Notes under the pieces: generated by a model
The model's input: the letters and a program-made list of their open reading frames with translations, nothing else
Told to the model about the DNA's origin: nothing
Database searches by the model: none
Assembly (NCBI RefSeq): GCF_036226365.1
Contig: NZ_CP108462.1
Span: forward strand, 8,476,001-8,540,000
Length of the DNA stretch: 64,000 nt
Direction of reading: 5' to 3'
From: Streptomyces sp. NBC_01262
Lineage (GTDB): Bacteria > Actinomycetota > Actinomycetes > Streptomycetales > Streptomycetaceae
Part shown: piece by piece, positions 17,934 through 25,925 of the stretch
Numbering within the stretch: position 1 is the stretch's first letter
Layout: each line of letters opens with the position of its first letter
Program-made: the position numbers and the translations under genes

Positions 17934-18467
17934 GTGACCACCTTCATCTGGGTCGCGGCGGTGGTGATCGCCGTCGGGCTCTACCTGAGCTGGACGGCGG
18001 GCCGCCTGGACCGCCTCCACGCCCGCATCGACGCGTCCCGCGCCTCACTGGACGCCCAGCTCCTGCGCCGCGCCTCCGTGGCGCAGGAGCTGGCCACGGC
18101 GGGCGTCCTGGACCCCGCCGCCAGCATCGTCCTGTACGAGGCGGCGCACGCCGCCCGCCAGGCCGAGGACGAGCAGCGCGAGGTGGCCGAGAGCGAGCTG
18201 AGCCAGGCCCTGCGCGCCGTCTTCGCCGAGGCCGACGCGGTGGAGGCGGTCCGCGAGGCCCCCGGCGGCGAGAACGCGACCCGCGAACTGACCCAGGCCG
18301 TACGCCGGGTGCCGATGGCCCGCCGCTTCCACAACGACTCCGTACGCGCGGCCCGCGCGCTGCGCCGGCACCGCAAGGTGCGCTGGTTCCGGCTGGCCGG
18401 TCACGCCCCGCCGCCGATGACGTTCGAGATGGACGACGAGCCGCCCGCGCTGTTCGCAGGCCACTGA
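17934..18467 (+). CDS. LemA-like membrane-anchored protein
   Basis: A 177-residue protein with one N-terminal membrane segment (about 5-20) followed by long amphipathic helices. The stretch 'IDASRASLDAQLLRRASV' resembles the LemA signature (a run before 'QLKRR'), and 'RRFHNDSVRAAR' resembles the later LemA 'YN..V' helix. This suggests a divergent LemA, a family of unknown function. It begins with GTG only 15 bp after the amine oxidase stop, so it may share that transcript. Similarity is weak and a generic coiled-coil membrane protein is possible. Confidence 0.6.
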   Translation: MTTFIWVAAVVIAVGLYLSWTAGRLDRLHARIDASRASLDAQLLRRASVAQELATAGVLDPAASIVLYEAAHAARQAEDEQREVAESELSQALRAVFAEADAVEAVREAPGGENATRELTQAVRRVPMARRFHNDSVRAARALRRHRKVRWFRLAGHAPPPMTFEMDDEPPALFAGH

Positions 18468-18516
18468 GCCCACCGGACAGGCCACTGGGGTTGGATTGGC
18501 CCTTTTCCGGTCCACT
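18457..18516. promoter_or_regulatory. repeated GGCCACT/GGTCCACT boxes upstream of pdxS
   Basis: CAGGCCACTG occurs at 18457-18466 and 18478-18487, exactly 21 bp apart, and a related GGTCCACT lies at 18509-18516. From memory, MocR-type PdxR regulators of PLP synthase genes in Actinobacteria bind direct repeats containing AGTGG(A)CC, the reverse complement of these boxes. It is a candidate PdxR operator for pdxST. The first box lies inside the 3' end of the LemA-like gene. Confidence 0.3.
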
Positions 18517-18574
18517 TCCGGCGGGTCACCATGCGATAGCAATGCAGCATCCCCGTCTACCGGTGAGGTTCCCC

Positions 18575-19489
18575 GTGTCGAGCACGTCCTTCAGCACCAC
18601 CCAGACCCCCGAGACCGGCACCGCCCGCGTGAAGCGCGGTATGGCCGAGCAGCTCAAGGGCGGCGTGATCATGGACGTCGTCAACGCAGAGCAGGCGAAG
18701 ATCGCCGAGGACGCCGGCGCCGTGGCCGTCATGGCCCTGGAGCGGGTGCCCGCCGACATCCGCAAGGACGGCGGCGTGGCCCGGATGTCGGACCCGAACA
18801 TGATCGAGGAGATCATCGACGCGGTCTCCATCCCCGTCATGGCCAAGTCCCGCATCGGCCACTTCGTCGAGGCCCAGGTGCTCCAGGCGCTCGGCGTGGA
18901 CTACATCGACGAGTCCGAGGTCCTCACCCCGGCCGACGAGGTCAACCACAGCGACAAGTGGGCCTTCACCACCCCCTTCGTCTGCGGTGCCACCAACCTG
19001 GGCGAGGCCCTGCGCCGCATCGCCGAGGGCGCCGCCATGATCCGCTCCAAGGGCGAGGCCGGCACCGGCAACGTCGTCGAGGCGGTCCGCCACCTCCGCC
19101 AGATCAAGAACGAGATCGCCCGCCTGCGCGGCTACGACAACAACGAGCTGTACGCCGCCGCCAAGGAGCTGCGCGCCCCGTACGAGATCGTCAAGGAGGT
19201 CGCCGAGCTCGGCAAGCTCCCGGTCGTCCTGTTCTCCGCCGGCGGCGTGGCCACCCCCGCCGACGCCGCGCTGATGCGCCAGCTCGGCGCCGAGGGCGTC
19301 TTCGTCGGCTCCGGCATCTTCAAGTCCGGCGACCCGGCCAAGCGCGCCGCCGCCATCGTGAAGGCCACCACCTTCTACGACGACCCGAAGATCATCGCGG
19401 ACGCCTCCCGCAACCTCGGCGAGGCCATGGTCGGCATCAACTGCGACACCCTCCCCGAGACCGAGCGGTACGCCAACCGCGGCTGGTAG
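18575..19489 (+). CDS. pdxS: pyridoxal 5'-phosphate synthase subunit PdxS
   Basis: A 304-residue TIM-barrel synthase that builds PLP from ribose 5-phosphate, glyceraldehyde 3-phosphate and ammonia delivered by PdxT. The family landmarks are clear: 'GGVIMDVVN', 'ALERVPADIR', 'DPNMIEEI', 'GEAGTGNVVEAVRH' and 'LPVVLFSAGGVATPADAALM'. I chose the GTG at 18575; the protein then begins with a short Ser/Thr-rich lead before 'VKRGMAEQLKGG'. The partner pdxT follows after 110 bp, separated by a hairpin, so the two may be made in different amounts. PdxS works as a 12-mer in the cytoplasm. Confidence 0.97.
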   Translation: MSSTSFSTTQTPETGTARVKRGMAEQLKGGVIMDVVNAEQAKIAEDAGAVAVMALERVPADIRKDGGVARMSDPNMIEEIIDAVSIPVMAKSRIGHFVEAQVLQALGVDYIDESEVLTPADEVNHSDKWAFTTPFVCGATNLGEALRRIAEGAAMIRSKGEAGTGNVVEAVRHLRQIKNEIARLRGYDNNELYAAAKELRAPYEIVKEVAELGKLPVVLFSAGGVATPADAALMRQLGAEGVFVGSGIFKSGDPAKRAAAIVKATTFYDDPKIIADASRNLGEAMVGINCDTLPETERYANRGW

Positions 19490-19510
19490 TCCCCGTACGC
19501 CGCACGTGCT

Positions 19511-19533
19511 GGGCAGGCCGCCATGGCCTGCCC
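19511..19533 (+). terminator. hairpin between pdxS and pdxT
   Basis: A perfect 9-bp stem (19511-19519 with 19525-19533) around a 5-nt loop, 21 nt after the pdxS stop and without a T-run. It could attenuate read-through into pdxT or protect the pdxS mRNA. It is followed by a CCAGTCCCG-type short tandem repeat near 19550-19580. Confidence 0.45.
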
Positions 19534-19599
19534 ATCGCCCCTTGCGCCAGTCCCGCCAGTCCCGCGAGTCCCGCCAGTCCTGAGAGGTCCGGAGAGCCC

Positions 19600-20199
19600 G
19601 TGTCGAGCAGCACCCCCACCATCGGCGTCCTCGCCCTCCAGGGCGACGTACGCGAGCACCTGGCCGCCCTCACCGGTGCCGGGGCGCAGGCCCGCCCGGT
19701 GCGCCGCGCGGAGGAACTGGCCGAGATCGACGGCCTGGTGATCCCCGGCGGTGAGTCCACCACCATGTCCAAGCTCGCGGTGATCTTCGGGCTGCTCGAA
19801 CCGCTGCGGGATCGTATACGCGGCGGGCTCCCCGCCTACGGCTCCTGCGCCGGCATGATCATGCTCGCAGACAAGATCCTCGGCGGCCGCGACGACCAGG
19901 AGACCATCGGCGGCATCGACATGATCGTGCGCCGCAACGCCTTCGGACGGCAGAACGAGTCCTTCGAGGCGGCCGTCGACATCGCCGGCGTCGAGGGCGG
20001 CCCTGTCGAGGGCGTCTTCATCCGGGCCCCTTGGGTGGAGTCCACCGGCAGCGGCGTCGAGACCCTCGCCCGGCTCGCCGACGGCACGGTGGTGGCCGTA
20101 CGGCAGGGCAATCTGCTCGCCACGTCCTTCCACCCCGAGCTGACCGGCGACCACCGGGTGCACCGGCTGTTCACCGACATGGTGCGCGCCACGCTCTGA
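19600..20199 (+). CDS. pdxT: pyridoxal 5'-phosphate synthase glutaminase subunit PdxT
   Basis: A 199-residue class I glutaminase that hydrolyses glutamine and channels ammonia to PdxS. It shows the oxyanion 'GGESTTMS' element, the nucleophile in 'YGSCAGMIML' (Cys about 77) and the His-Glu pair in 'SFHPELTGD' near residue 176. The GTG start follows GGAG at 19591. It forms the PLP synthase complex with PdxS encoded just upstream. Confidence 0.96.
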   Translation: MSSSTPTIGVLALQGDVREHLAALTGAGAQARPVRRAEELAEIDGLVIPGGESTTMSKLAVIFGLLEPLRDRIRGGLPAYGSCAGMIMLADKILGGRDDQETIGGIDMIVRRNAFGRQNESFEAAVDIAGVEGGPVEGVFIRAPWVESTGSGVETLARLADGTVVAVRQGNLLATSFHPELTGDHRVHRLFTDMVRATL

Positions 20200-20262
20200 T
20201 CCGATCCCGGTAGGATCGGCAATCGTTCGTGCAGCATTTGGTGACGTGAAGGAGACAGGCGG

Positions 20263-21021
20263 ATGTCCGGCCACTCTAAATGGGCTACGACGAAGCACAA
20301 GAAGGCCGTGGTCGATGCCAAGCGCGGCAAGCTCTTCGCGAAGCTGATCAAGAACATCGAGGTCGCGGCTCGGGCCGGCGGTGCCGACCTGTCGGGTAAC
20401 CCGACCCTCTTCGACGCCATCCAGAAGGCCAAGAAGAGCTCGGTCCCCAACAAGAACATCGACAGCGCGGTCAAGCGCGGCGCGGGCCTGGAAGCCGGCG
20501 GCGCCGACTACCAGACCATCATGTACGAGGGCTACGGCCCCAACGGCGTCGCGGTGCTCATCGAGTGCCTCACCGACAACCGCAACCGCGCCGCCTCCGA
20601 CGTCCGCGTCGCCATGACCCGCAACGGCGGTTCCATGGCCGACCCGGGCTCGGTCTCGTACCTCTTCAACCGCAAGGGCGTCATCATCGTCCCCAAGGGC
20701 GACGACTCCCTCTCCGAGGACGACGTCCTCGGCGCGGTCCTCGACGCGGGCGCCGAGGAGGTCAACGACCTCGGCGAGTCCTTCGAGGTGATCAGCGAGG
20801 CGACCGACATGGTCCCGGTGCGCACCGCGCTCCAGGACGCCGGCATCGACTACGACTCGGCCGACGCCAACTTCGTCCCCACCATGCAGGTGGAGCTCGA
20901 CGAGGACGGCGCGCGCAAGATCTTCAAGCTGATCGACGCGCTGGAGGACAGCGACGACGTGCAGAACGTCTTCGCCAACTTCGACGTCAGCGACGAGGTC
21001 ATGGAAAAGGTCGACGCCTGA
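20263..21021 (+). CDS. yebC: YebC/PmpR family protein
   Basis: A 252-residue member of the YebC/TACO1 family, beginning 'MSGHSKWATTKHKK' as expected and with the central 'YEGYGPNGVAVL' and 'NRKGVI' elements. Members have been described as DNA-binding regulators, and more recently as translation factors that relieve proline-induced stalling; which applies here cannot be read. The ribosome-binding site GAAGGAGA is strong. A TAGGAT -10-like hexamer sits at 20211-20216. It stands between pdxT and ruvC as in other Actinobacteria and ends at a strong terminator, so it is probably its own unit. Confidence 0.93.
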   Translation: MSGHSKWATTKHKKAVVDAKRGKLFAKLIKNIEVAARAGGADLSGNPTLFDAIQKAKKSSVPNKNIDSAVKRGAGLEAGGADYQTIMYEGYGPNGVAVLIECLTDNRNRAASDVRVAMTRNGGSMADPGSVSYLFNRKGVIIVPKGDDSLSEDDVLGAVLDAGAEEVNDLGESFEVISEATDMVPVRTALQDAGIDYDSADANFVPTMQVELDEDGARKIFKLIDALEDSDDVQNVFANFDVSDEVMEKVDA

Positions 21022-21031
21022 CAGCAGGCAT

Positions 21032-21069
21032 ACGGCGGGCCGGTGGGACACACCCCACCGGCCCGCCGT
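21032..21069 (+). terminator. hairpin terminator after yebC
   Basis: A perfect 16-bp stem (21032-21047 with 21054-21069), 6-nt loop, beginning 10 nt after the yebC stop and 63 bp before ruvC. Confidence 0.75.
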
Positions 21070-21132
21070 CGTTGTCGGTGGCACCCGATAACCTGCGGGG
21101 ACACAGACATTCGAAGGCGGGAAGGGGGGACC

Positions 21133-21810
21133 GTGCGCGTACTCGGCGTTGACCCGGGGCTGACCCGGTGCGGGATCGGGGTCGTCGACGGCGCGCCCGG
21201 AAAGCCCTTGAAAATGGCGGGAGTCGGGGTCGTACGGACTCCGGCGGACGCGGACATCGGGCCCCGGCTGGTCCTGATCGAGCAGGGCATCGAGGCCTGG
21301 CTGGACGAGTACCGCCCCGAAGCGGTCGCCGTCGAGCGGGTGTTCAGCCAGCACAACGTCCGCACCGTCATGGGCACCGCCCAGGCCAGCGCCGTGGCGA
21401 TGCTCTGCGCCTCCCGCCGCGGCCTGCCGGTGCACCTGCACACCCCCAGCGAGGTCAAAGCCGCCGTAACCGGCAGCGGCCGCGCCGAGAAAGCCCAGGT
21501 CGGCGCCATGGTGACCCGGATCCTCCGGCTCGACGCACCCCCCAAACCCGCCGACGCCGCGGACGCCTTGGCGCTGGCCATCTGCCACATCTGGCGCGGC
21601 ACCGCCACGAACCGCCTCCAGCAGGCCATCGCCGACAACGCGCTCAAGGGGCGCGCCCTGAAGGGGCGCGGGGAACTGCGCGAGCAACCGCCCACGGTCC
21701 TGCACGTGCCGATGACCGCAGCCCATAAGGGGCGCGGGGAACTGCGCGACAAGCCGTCCACGGACGCGCAGCCGAACGACAACCGCCGCCCCCTGGAAGG
21801 ACCCGCATGA
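21133..21810 (+). CDS. ruvC: crossover junction endodeoxyribonuclease RuvC, with repeat-derived C-terminal extension
   Basis: Holliday-junction resolvase of the RNase H fold, 225 residues where 165-190 is usual. Catalytic acids are visible in 'GVDPG' (Asp about 6), 'VAVERVF' (Glu about 68) and 'PADAADALALA' near residue 140. The conserved domain ends near residue 165. The last ~50 residues consist largely of two in-frame copies of a GC-rich repeat, giving the peptide 'KGRGELR' twice, 22 codons apart. The GTG at 21133 follows 'gaaggggggacc'; the longer in-frame start at 21043 would run through the yebC terminator. The stop overlaps ruvA by ATGA. Confidence 0.95.
   Translation: MRVLGVDPGLTRCGIGVVDGAPGKPLKMAGVGVVRTPADADIGPRLVLIEQGIEAWLDEYRPEAVAVERVFSQHNVRTVMGTAQASAVAMLCASRRGLPVHLHTPSEVKAAVTGSGRAEKAQVGAMVTRILRLDAPPKPADAADALALAICHIWRGTATNRLQQAIADNALKGRALKGRGELREQPPTVLHVPMTAAHKGRGELRDKPSTDAQPNDNRRPLEGPA
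21646..21763 (+). repeat. two copies of the Streptomyces GGGGCGCGGGGAACTGCGCG repeat inside ruvC
   Basis: A 37-bp unit at 21661-21697 recurs at 21727-21763. The first 23 bases are identical and the rest differ at a few positions; the copies lie 66 bp (22 codons) apart. A partial copy (10 bp) precedes them at 21646. I recognise the core from many intergenic regions of Streptomyces. The spacing keeps the ruvC frame open, so the repeats are translated as the RuvC tail. Confidence 0.8.
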
Positions 21811-22418
21811 TCGCCTTCGTCAGCGGCCCCGTGGCCGCCCTCGCCCCGGACGCCGCCGTCATCGAGGTCGGCGGCATCGGCATGGCCGTCCAGTGCGCGC
21901 CCAACACGCTGGCCGCACTCCGCGTCGGGGAGCAGGCCAAGCTCGCAACCTCCCTGGTCGTGCGGGAGGACTCGCTCACCCTCTACGGCTTCGCGGACGA
22001 CGACGAGCGGCAGGTCTTCGAGCTGCTGCAGACCGCCAGCGGCGTCGGGCCCCGGCTCGCGCAGGCGATGCTGGCGGTGCACAGCCCGGACGGCCTGCGC
22101 GTGGCGATCGCCACCGGCGACGAGAAGGCGCTGATCTCCGTGCCCGGCATCGGCAAGAAGGGTGCCCAGAAGCTGCTGATCGAGCTCAAGGACCGCCTCG
22201 GCGCCCCCGTCGGTACCGCCGTGCCCGCCCGCGGGGTCGCCCCCGGCCCCGCCTCCTGGCGCGAGCAGCTCCACGCGGCGCTGATCGGCCTGGGCTACCA
22301 GCCCCGCGAGGCAGAGGAGGCCGTCGCCGCGGTCACCCCGCAGGCCGAGGCCGCCGCCGAGCCGAACGTCGGCGCTCTGCTGCGCGCCGCCCTCCAGACC
22401 CTGAACCGGAGCCGCTGA
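21807..22418 (+). CDS. ruvA: Holliday junction branch migration protein RuvA
   Basis: A 203-residue DNA-binding subunit of the RuvAB branch-migration motor. It shows the N-terminal OB-fold ('MIAFVSGPVAAL'), the helix-hairpin-helix pair ('LLQTASGVGPRLAQAML', 'LISVPGIGKKGAQKLL') and a C-terminal three-helix domain ('ALIGLGYQPREAEEAV') that binds RuvB. The start overlaps the ruvC stop (ATGA), and ruvB starts one base after its stop, so the three are coupled. Confidence 0.97.
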   Translation: MIAFVSGPVAALAPDAAVIEVGGIGMAVQCAPNTLAALRVGEQAKLATSLVVREDSLTLYGFADDDERQVFELLQTASGVGPRLAQAMLAVHSPDGLRVAIATGDEKALISVPGIGKKGAQKLLIELKDRLGAPVGTAVPARGVAPGPASWREQLHAALIGLGYQPREAEEAVAAVTPQAEAAAEPNVGALLRAALQTLNRSR

Positions 22419-22419
22419 C

Positions 22420-23469
22420 GTGACCTGGGAGGACGGCGACCGGCTGGTGGCCCCGGCGGCCGACGGCGAGGAGCAGGCGGTCGAGGCCGCGCTGCGGCCG
22501 AAGGACCTGGGGGAGTTCGTCGGGCAGGAGCGGGTCCGGCAGCAGCTCGACCTGGTGCTGAGGGCGGCCAGGGCACGGGGCGGGACCGCCGATCACGTCC
22601 TGCTGTCCGGGGCGCCGGGGCTCGGCAAGACCACGCTGTCCATGATCATCGCGGCGGAGATGGGCGCCCCGATCCGGATCACCTCGGGTCCGGCCATCCA
22701 GCACGCGGGCGACCTCGCCGCGATCCTGTCCTCCCTCGCGGAGGGCGAGGTGCTGTTCCTCGACGAGATCCACCGGATGTCCCGGCCCGCCGAGGAGATG
22801 CTCTACATGGCGATGGAGGACTTCCGGGTCGACGTCATCGTCGGCAAGGGCCCCGGCGCCACCGCCATCCCGCTCGAACTGCCGCCCTTCACCCTCGTCG
22901 GCGCCACGACCAGGGCCGGCCTGCTGCCCCCGCCGCTGCGCGACCGCTTCGGCTTCACCGGGCACATGGAGTTCTACGCCCCCGCCGAGCTGGAGCGGGT
23001 CATCCAGCGCTCCGCCCGTCTGCTCGCCGTCGAGATCGAGCCGGACGGCGGCGCCGAGATCGCCGGCCGCTCCCGCGGCACCCCGCGCATCGCCAACCGG
23101 CTGCTGCGCCGCGTACGGGACTACGCCCAGGTCAGGGCCGACGGCCGGATCACCCGGGAGATCGCCCGCCAGGCGCTGGAGGTCTACGAGGTCGACGAAC
23201 GCGGCCTGGACCGGCTGGACCGGGCGGTGCTGCACGCGCTGCTGAAGCTGTTCGGCGGCGGGCCGGTGGGGCTGTCGACACTGGCGGTGGCGGTGGGGGA
23301 GGAGCGGGAGACGGTCGAGGAGGTGGCCGAGCCGTTCCTGGTGCGCGAGGGGCTGCTGGCGCGCACGCCGCGTGGCCGGATCGCGACTCCCGCGGCCTGG
23401 TCGCACCTGGGCCTTGTGCCTCCGCAGCAGGGCGGAGGCCCGGGGCAACAGGGGCTCTTCGGCCCTTGA
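22420..23469 (+). CDS. ruvB: Holliday junction branch migration ATPase RuvB
   Basis: A 349-residue AAA+ hexameric motor. Walker A is 'GAPGLGKTT' (about 65-73), Walker B 'LFLDEIHRM' (about 110-118), sensor 1 'GATTRAG' (about 161), the arginine finger lies in 'LRDRFGF', and the winged-helix domain is C-terminal. The GTG start lies immediately after the ruvA stop. The tail is Gln/Gly-rich ('PPQQGGGPGQQGLFGP'), typical of actinobacterial RuvB. Confidence 0.98.
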   Translation: MTWEDGDRLVAPAADGEEQAVEAALRPKDLGEFVGQERVRQQLDLVLRAARARGGTADHVLLSGAPGLGKTTLSMIIAAEMGAPIRITSGPAIQHAGDLAAILSSLAEGEVLFLDEIHRMSRPAEEMLYMAMEDFRVDVIVGKGPGATAIPLELPPFTLVGATTRAGLLPPPLRDRFGFTGHMEFYAPAELERVIQRSARLLAVEIEPDGGAEIAGRSRGTPRIANRLLRRVRDYAQVRADGRITREIARQALEVYEVDERGLDRLDRAVLHALLKLFGGGPVGLSTLAVAVGEERETVEEVAEPFLVREGLLARTPRGRIATPAAWSHLGLVPPQQGGGPGQQGLFGP

Positions 23470-23516
23470 CGGCGGGGAGACTCGCCGGGCCAGGAACCAC
23501 AGTGCAATGCTTGGCG

Positions 23517-23546
23517 TTGTTCCAGCGGCGAGCCAGCGCTTAGACT
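23517..23546 (+). promoter_or_regulatory. candidate sigma-70-type promoter for yajC-secD-secF
   Basis: TTGTTC at 23517-23522 and TAGACT at 23541-23546 with an 18-bp spacer, ending about 57 bp before the yajC start. This is the form expected for the housekeeping sigma factor HrdB. No transcription data are available. Confidence 0.4.
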
Positions 23547-23603
23547 CCGCCGACGCCCTTCCTCCGGAACGGCAACCACATCCCTCGAAGGATCGTCCAG
23601 ACC

Positions 23604-24062
23604 GTGAGTATTCAGTTTCTCTTCATCATCGTCGTCATGTTCGGCGCCATGTTCCTCATGACCCGCTCTGCGAAGAACAAGCAGAAGCAGGCCCTGGAGA
23701 TGCGTAACCAGATGGCACCCGGGTCCGGTATCCGCACGATCGGCGGCATGTACGCCATCGTGAAGGAGGTCAACGACGACTCGGTCCTTCTGGAGCTCGC
23801 CGACGGCGTGCACGCGTACTTCGCCAAGAACGCGATCGCCGCGGTCCTGGACGAGGCTGAGTACGACCGCGTCGTGCACGGCATCGAGCCGGACGAGGAA
23901 GGCGACGAAGCCGACGAAGCCGGGGAAGAGGCCACCGAAGCCGAGGCCCACGAGGCCGACGAGGCCGAGGACGGCATCGATCTCACCAAGCCTGCCGCCG
24001 CGGATGTGGACGACGAGCAGCCGGAGGACGGCCCGAAGACGGACGGCACCGACTCCAAGTAA
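23604..24062 (+). CDS. yajC: preprotein translocase subunit YajC
   Basis: A 152-residue single-pass membrane protein of the SecDF-YajC complex. Residues about 3-20 form the membrane segment ('FLFIIVVMFGAMFLM'), followed by a basic stretch and the conserved small domain 'GSGIRTIGGMYAIVKEV' (about 45-61). The tail from residue 95 is highly acidic (Glu/Asp/Ala-rich), longer than in enteric bacteria but usual in Actinobacteria. GTG start. It lies 90 bp ahead of secD on the same strand. Confidence 0.93.
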   Translation: MSIQFLFIIVVMFGAMFLMTRSAKNKQKQALEMRNQMAPGSGIRTIGGMYAIVKEVNDDSVLLELADGVHAYFAKNAIAAVLDEAEYDRVVHGIEPDEEGDEADEAGEEATEAEAHEADEAEDGIDLTKPAAADVDDEQPEDGPKTDGTDSK

Positions 24063-24152
24063 GGAGTCCGGTCCGCAGTCCGTCTACACACTTCGTTGCC
24101 GCCCCGCCGTGCGCGCAGGCTCCGGGGCGGTTGGACAGGGAGAAACGAGAAG

Positions 24153-25925
24153 GTGGCAGCACCCAAGAAGGGCCGCAGGTCCTCGGGGAGTCAGGGGTAC
24201 CCGGGACGGGCTCTGGCAGCGATCCTGCTGGCCATGGTGGCGCTCACCGGGGGGATGTTCCTCTCCGGACACACCACGCCGAGGCTCGGTATCGACCTCG
24301 CCGGTGGTACGAGCATCACGCTGACGGCCAAGAGCGACCAGCCCAACGCGATCAACAAGACCAACATGAACACCGCCGTGAGCATCATCGAGCGGCGTGT
24401 CAACGGTCTTGGCGTCTCCGAGGCCGAGGTTCAGACCCAGGGCAACGACAACATCATTGTCAACATCCCCAAGGGCACGAACTCCAAGCAGGCGGAGCAG
24501 CAGGTCGGCACCACTGCCCAGCTGTACTTCCGGCCGGTGCTGGCCATGACGGCCAACACCCCGGCCGCCTCGGCGTCTCCTTCCGCCAGCGCGTCGGGCT
24601 CGGCCTCGCCGTCGGCCTCCGCCTCCTCGAAGGCCTCCGCCACCGCTTCCTCCTCGGCCTCGGCCTCGGCCAGCTCCACCAAGCAGGGCCGCGCTGTCAC
24701 CGACGGCCTGAAGGCCGACTCCGCGGCGGCCTCCGCCAGCCCGTCGGCTTCCGCTTCGGCCGCCGCCGCGACGGCGTCTCCGTCCGCCAGCGCCACCGCG
24801 AGCACCGGCACGCTGGACACCACGATCCCGGACGCCCTGGGGGCGAAGTTCACCGCGCTGGACTGCTCCGACGCCGAGGCGCGCGCGAACGTCAACCTGA
24901 ACGCCAAGCCGACCGACAAGATCGTCGCCTGCAGCCAGGACGGCACCGAGAAGTACATCCTCGGCGTCTCCGCGGTCGACGGTAAGAACGTCAGCAAGGC
25001 CAGCTCCGGGTTCGACACCACGCAGGGCAACGGCTGGATCGTCACCCTGAACTTCGACGGCACCGGCTCCAAGGCCTTCTCCAAGATCACCTCGCAGCTG
25101 TCCAGCCAGACCGACCCGAACAACCGGTTCGCGATCACCCTGGACAACGAGGTCGTCTCGGCCCCCTCGGTCAACACCACGCTCAGCAGCAGCGCCGAGA
25201 TCTACGGCAGCTTCACGCAGCAGAGCGCCGAGGACCTGGCCAACGTCCTGTCCTACGGTTCGCTGCCGCTGACCTTCGACAAGTCCGACGTCACCAAGGT
25301 CTCCGCCGCGATCGGCGGCGAGCAGCTGCACGGCGGTCTGATCGCCGGCGCGGTCGGTCTCGTCCTGGTCGTGCTCTACCTGCTCGCGTACTACCGCGGG
25401 CTCAGCTTCGTCGCCGTGGTGAGCCTCCTGGTCTCGGCGGTGCTCACGTACACGATCATGACGCTGCTCGGTCCGGCCATCGGCTTCGCGCTGAACCTGC
25501 CGGCCGTCTGCGGTGCCATCGTCGCGATCGGTATCACCGCGGACTCGTTCATCGTGTTCTTCGAACGCATCCGTGACGAACTGCGCGAGGGCCGCTCGCT
25601 GCAGCCCGCCGTGGCCCGTGGCTGGCCGCGCGCCCGGCGCACCATCCTGGTGTCGGACTTCGTGTCCTTCCTGTCGGCCGCGGTGCTGTTCGTCGTCTCG
25701 GTCGGCAAGGTGCAGGGCTTCGCCTTCACCCTCGGCCTCACCACCCTGCTCGACGTCGTCGTGGTCTTCCTCTTCACCAAGCCGCTGATGACGATCCTGG
25801 CCCGCAAGAAGTTCTTCGCGAACGGCCACCCCTGGTCCGGTCTCGACCCGCGCGCGCTGGGCGTACAGACCCCGCTGCGCTACGTCCGCCGTCCGGCCCG
25901 TACCACCGAAGTCAAGGAGGCCTGA
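24153..25925 (+). CDS. secD: protein translocase subunit SecD with Ala/Ser-rich insert
   Basis: A 590-residue RND-type membrane protein that helps pull exported proteins through SecYEG. Membrane segment 1 lies near 21-38, the exported P1 domain ('GIDLAGGTSITL', then 'IIERRVNGLGV') follows, and five further membrane segments span about 395-565 with 'ITADSFIVFFERIRDE'. Residues about 137-222 are a low-complexity Ala/Ser/Pro/Thr insert, encoded by short repeats, within the P1 region. The GTG at 24153 follows 'gagaagg' and gives the usual 'AAPKKGRR' start. The stop overlaps secF (TGATG). Confidence 0.96.
   Translation: MAAPKKGRRSSGSQGYPGRALAAILLAMVALTGGMFLSGHTTPRLGIDLAGGTSITLTAKSDQPNAINKTNMNTAVSIIERRVNGLGVSEAEVQTQGNDNIIVNIPKGTNSKQAEQQVGTTAQLYFRPVLAMTANTPAASASPSASASGSASPSASASSKASATASSSASASASSTKQGRAVTDGLKADSAAASASPSASASAAAATASPSASATASTGTLDTTIPDALGAKFTALDCSDAEARANVNLNAKPTDKIVACSQDGTEKYILGVSAVDGKNVSKASSGFDTTQGNGWIVTLNFDGTGSKAFSKITSQLSSQTDPNNRFAITLDNEVVSAPSVNTTLSSSAEIYGSFTQQSAEDLANVLSYGSLPLTFDKSDVTKVSAAIGGEQLHGGLIAGAVGLVLVVLYLLAYYRGLSFVAVVSLLVSAVLTYTIMTLLGPAIGFALNLPAVCGAIVAIGITADSFIVFFERIRDELREGRSLQPAVARGWPRARRTILVSDFVSFLSAAVLFVVSVGKVQGFAFTLGLTTLLDVVVVFLFTKPLMTILARKKFFANGHPWSGLDPRALGVQTPLRYVRRPARTTEVKEA

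Noticed and set aside
21043..21132. A longer RuvC start at 21043.
   Set aside because: It would make the yebC terminator stem coding, and it lacks a ribosome-binding site; RuvC proteins begin 'VRVLGVDPG'.
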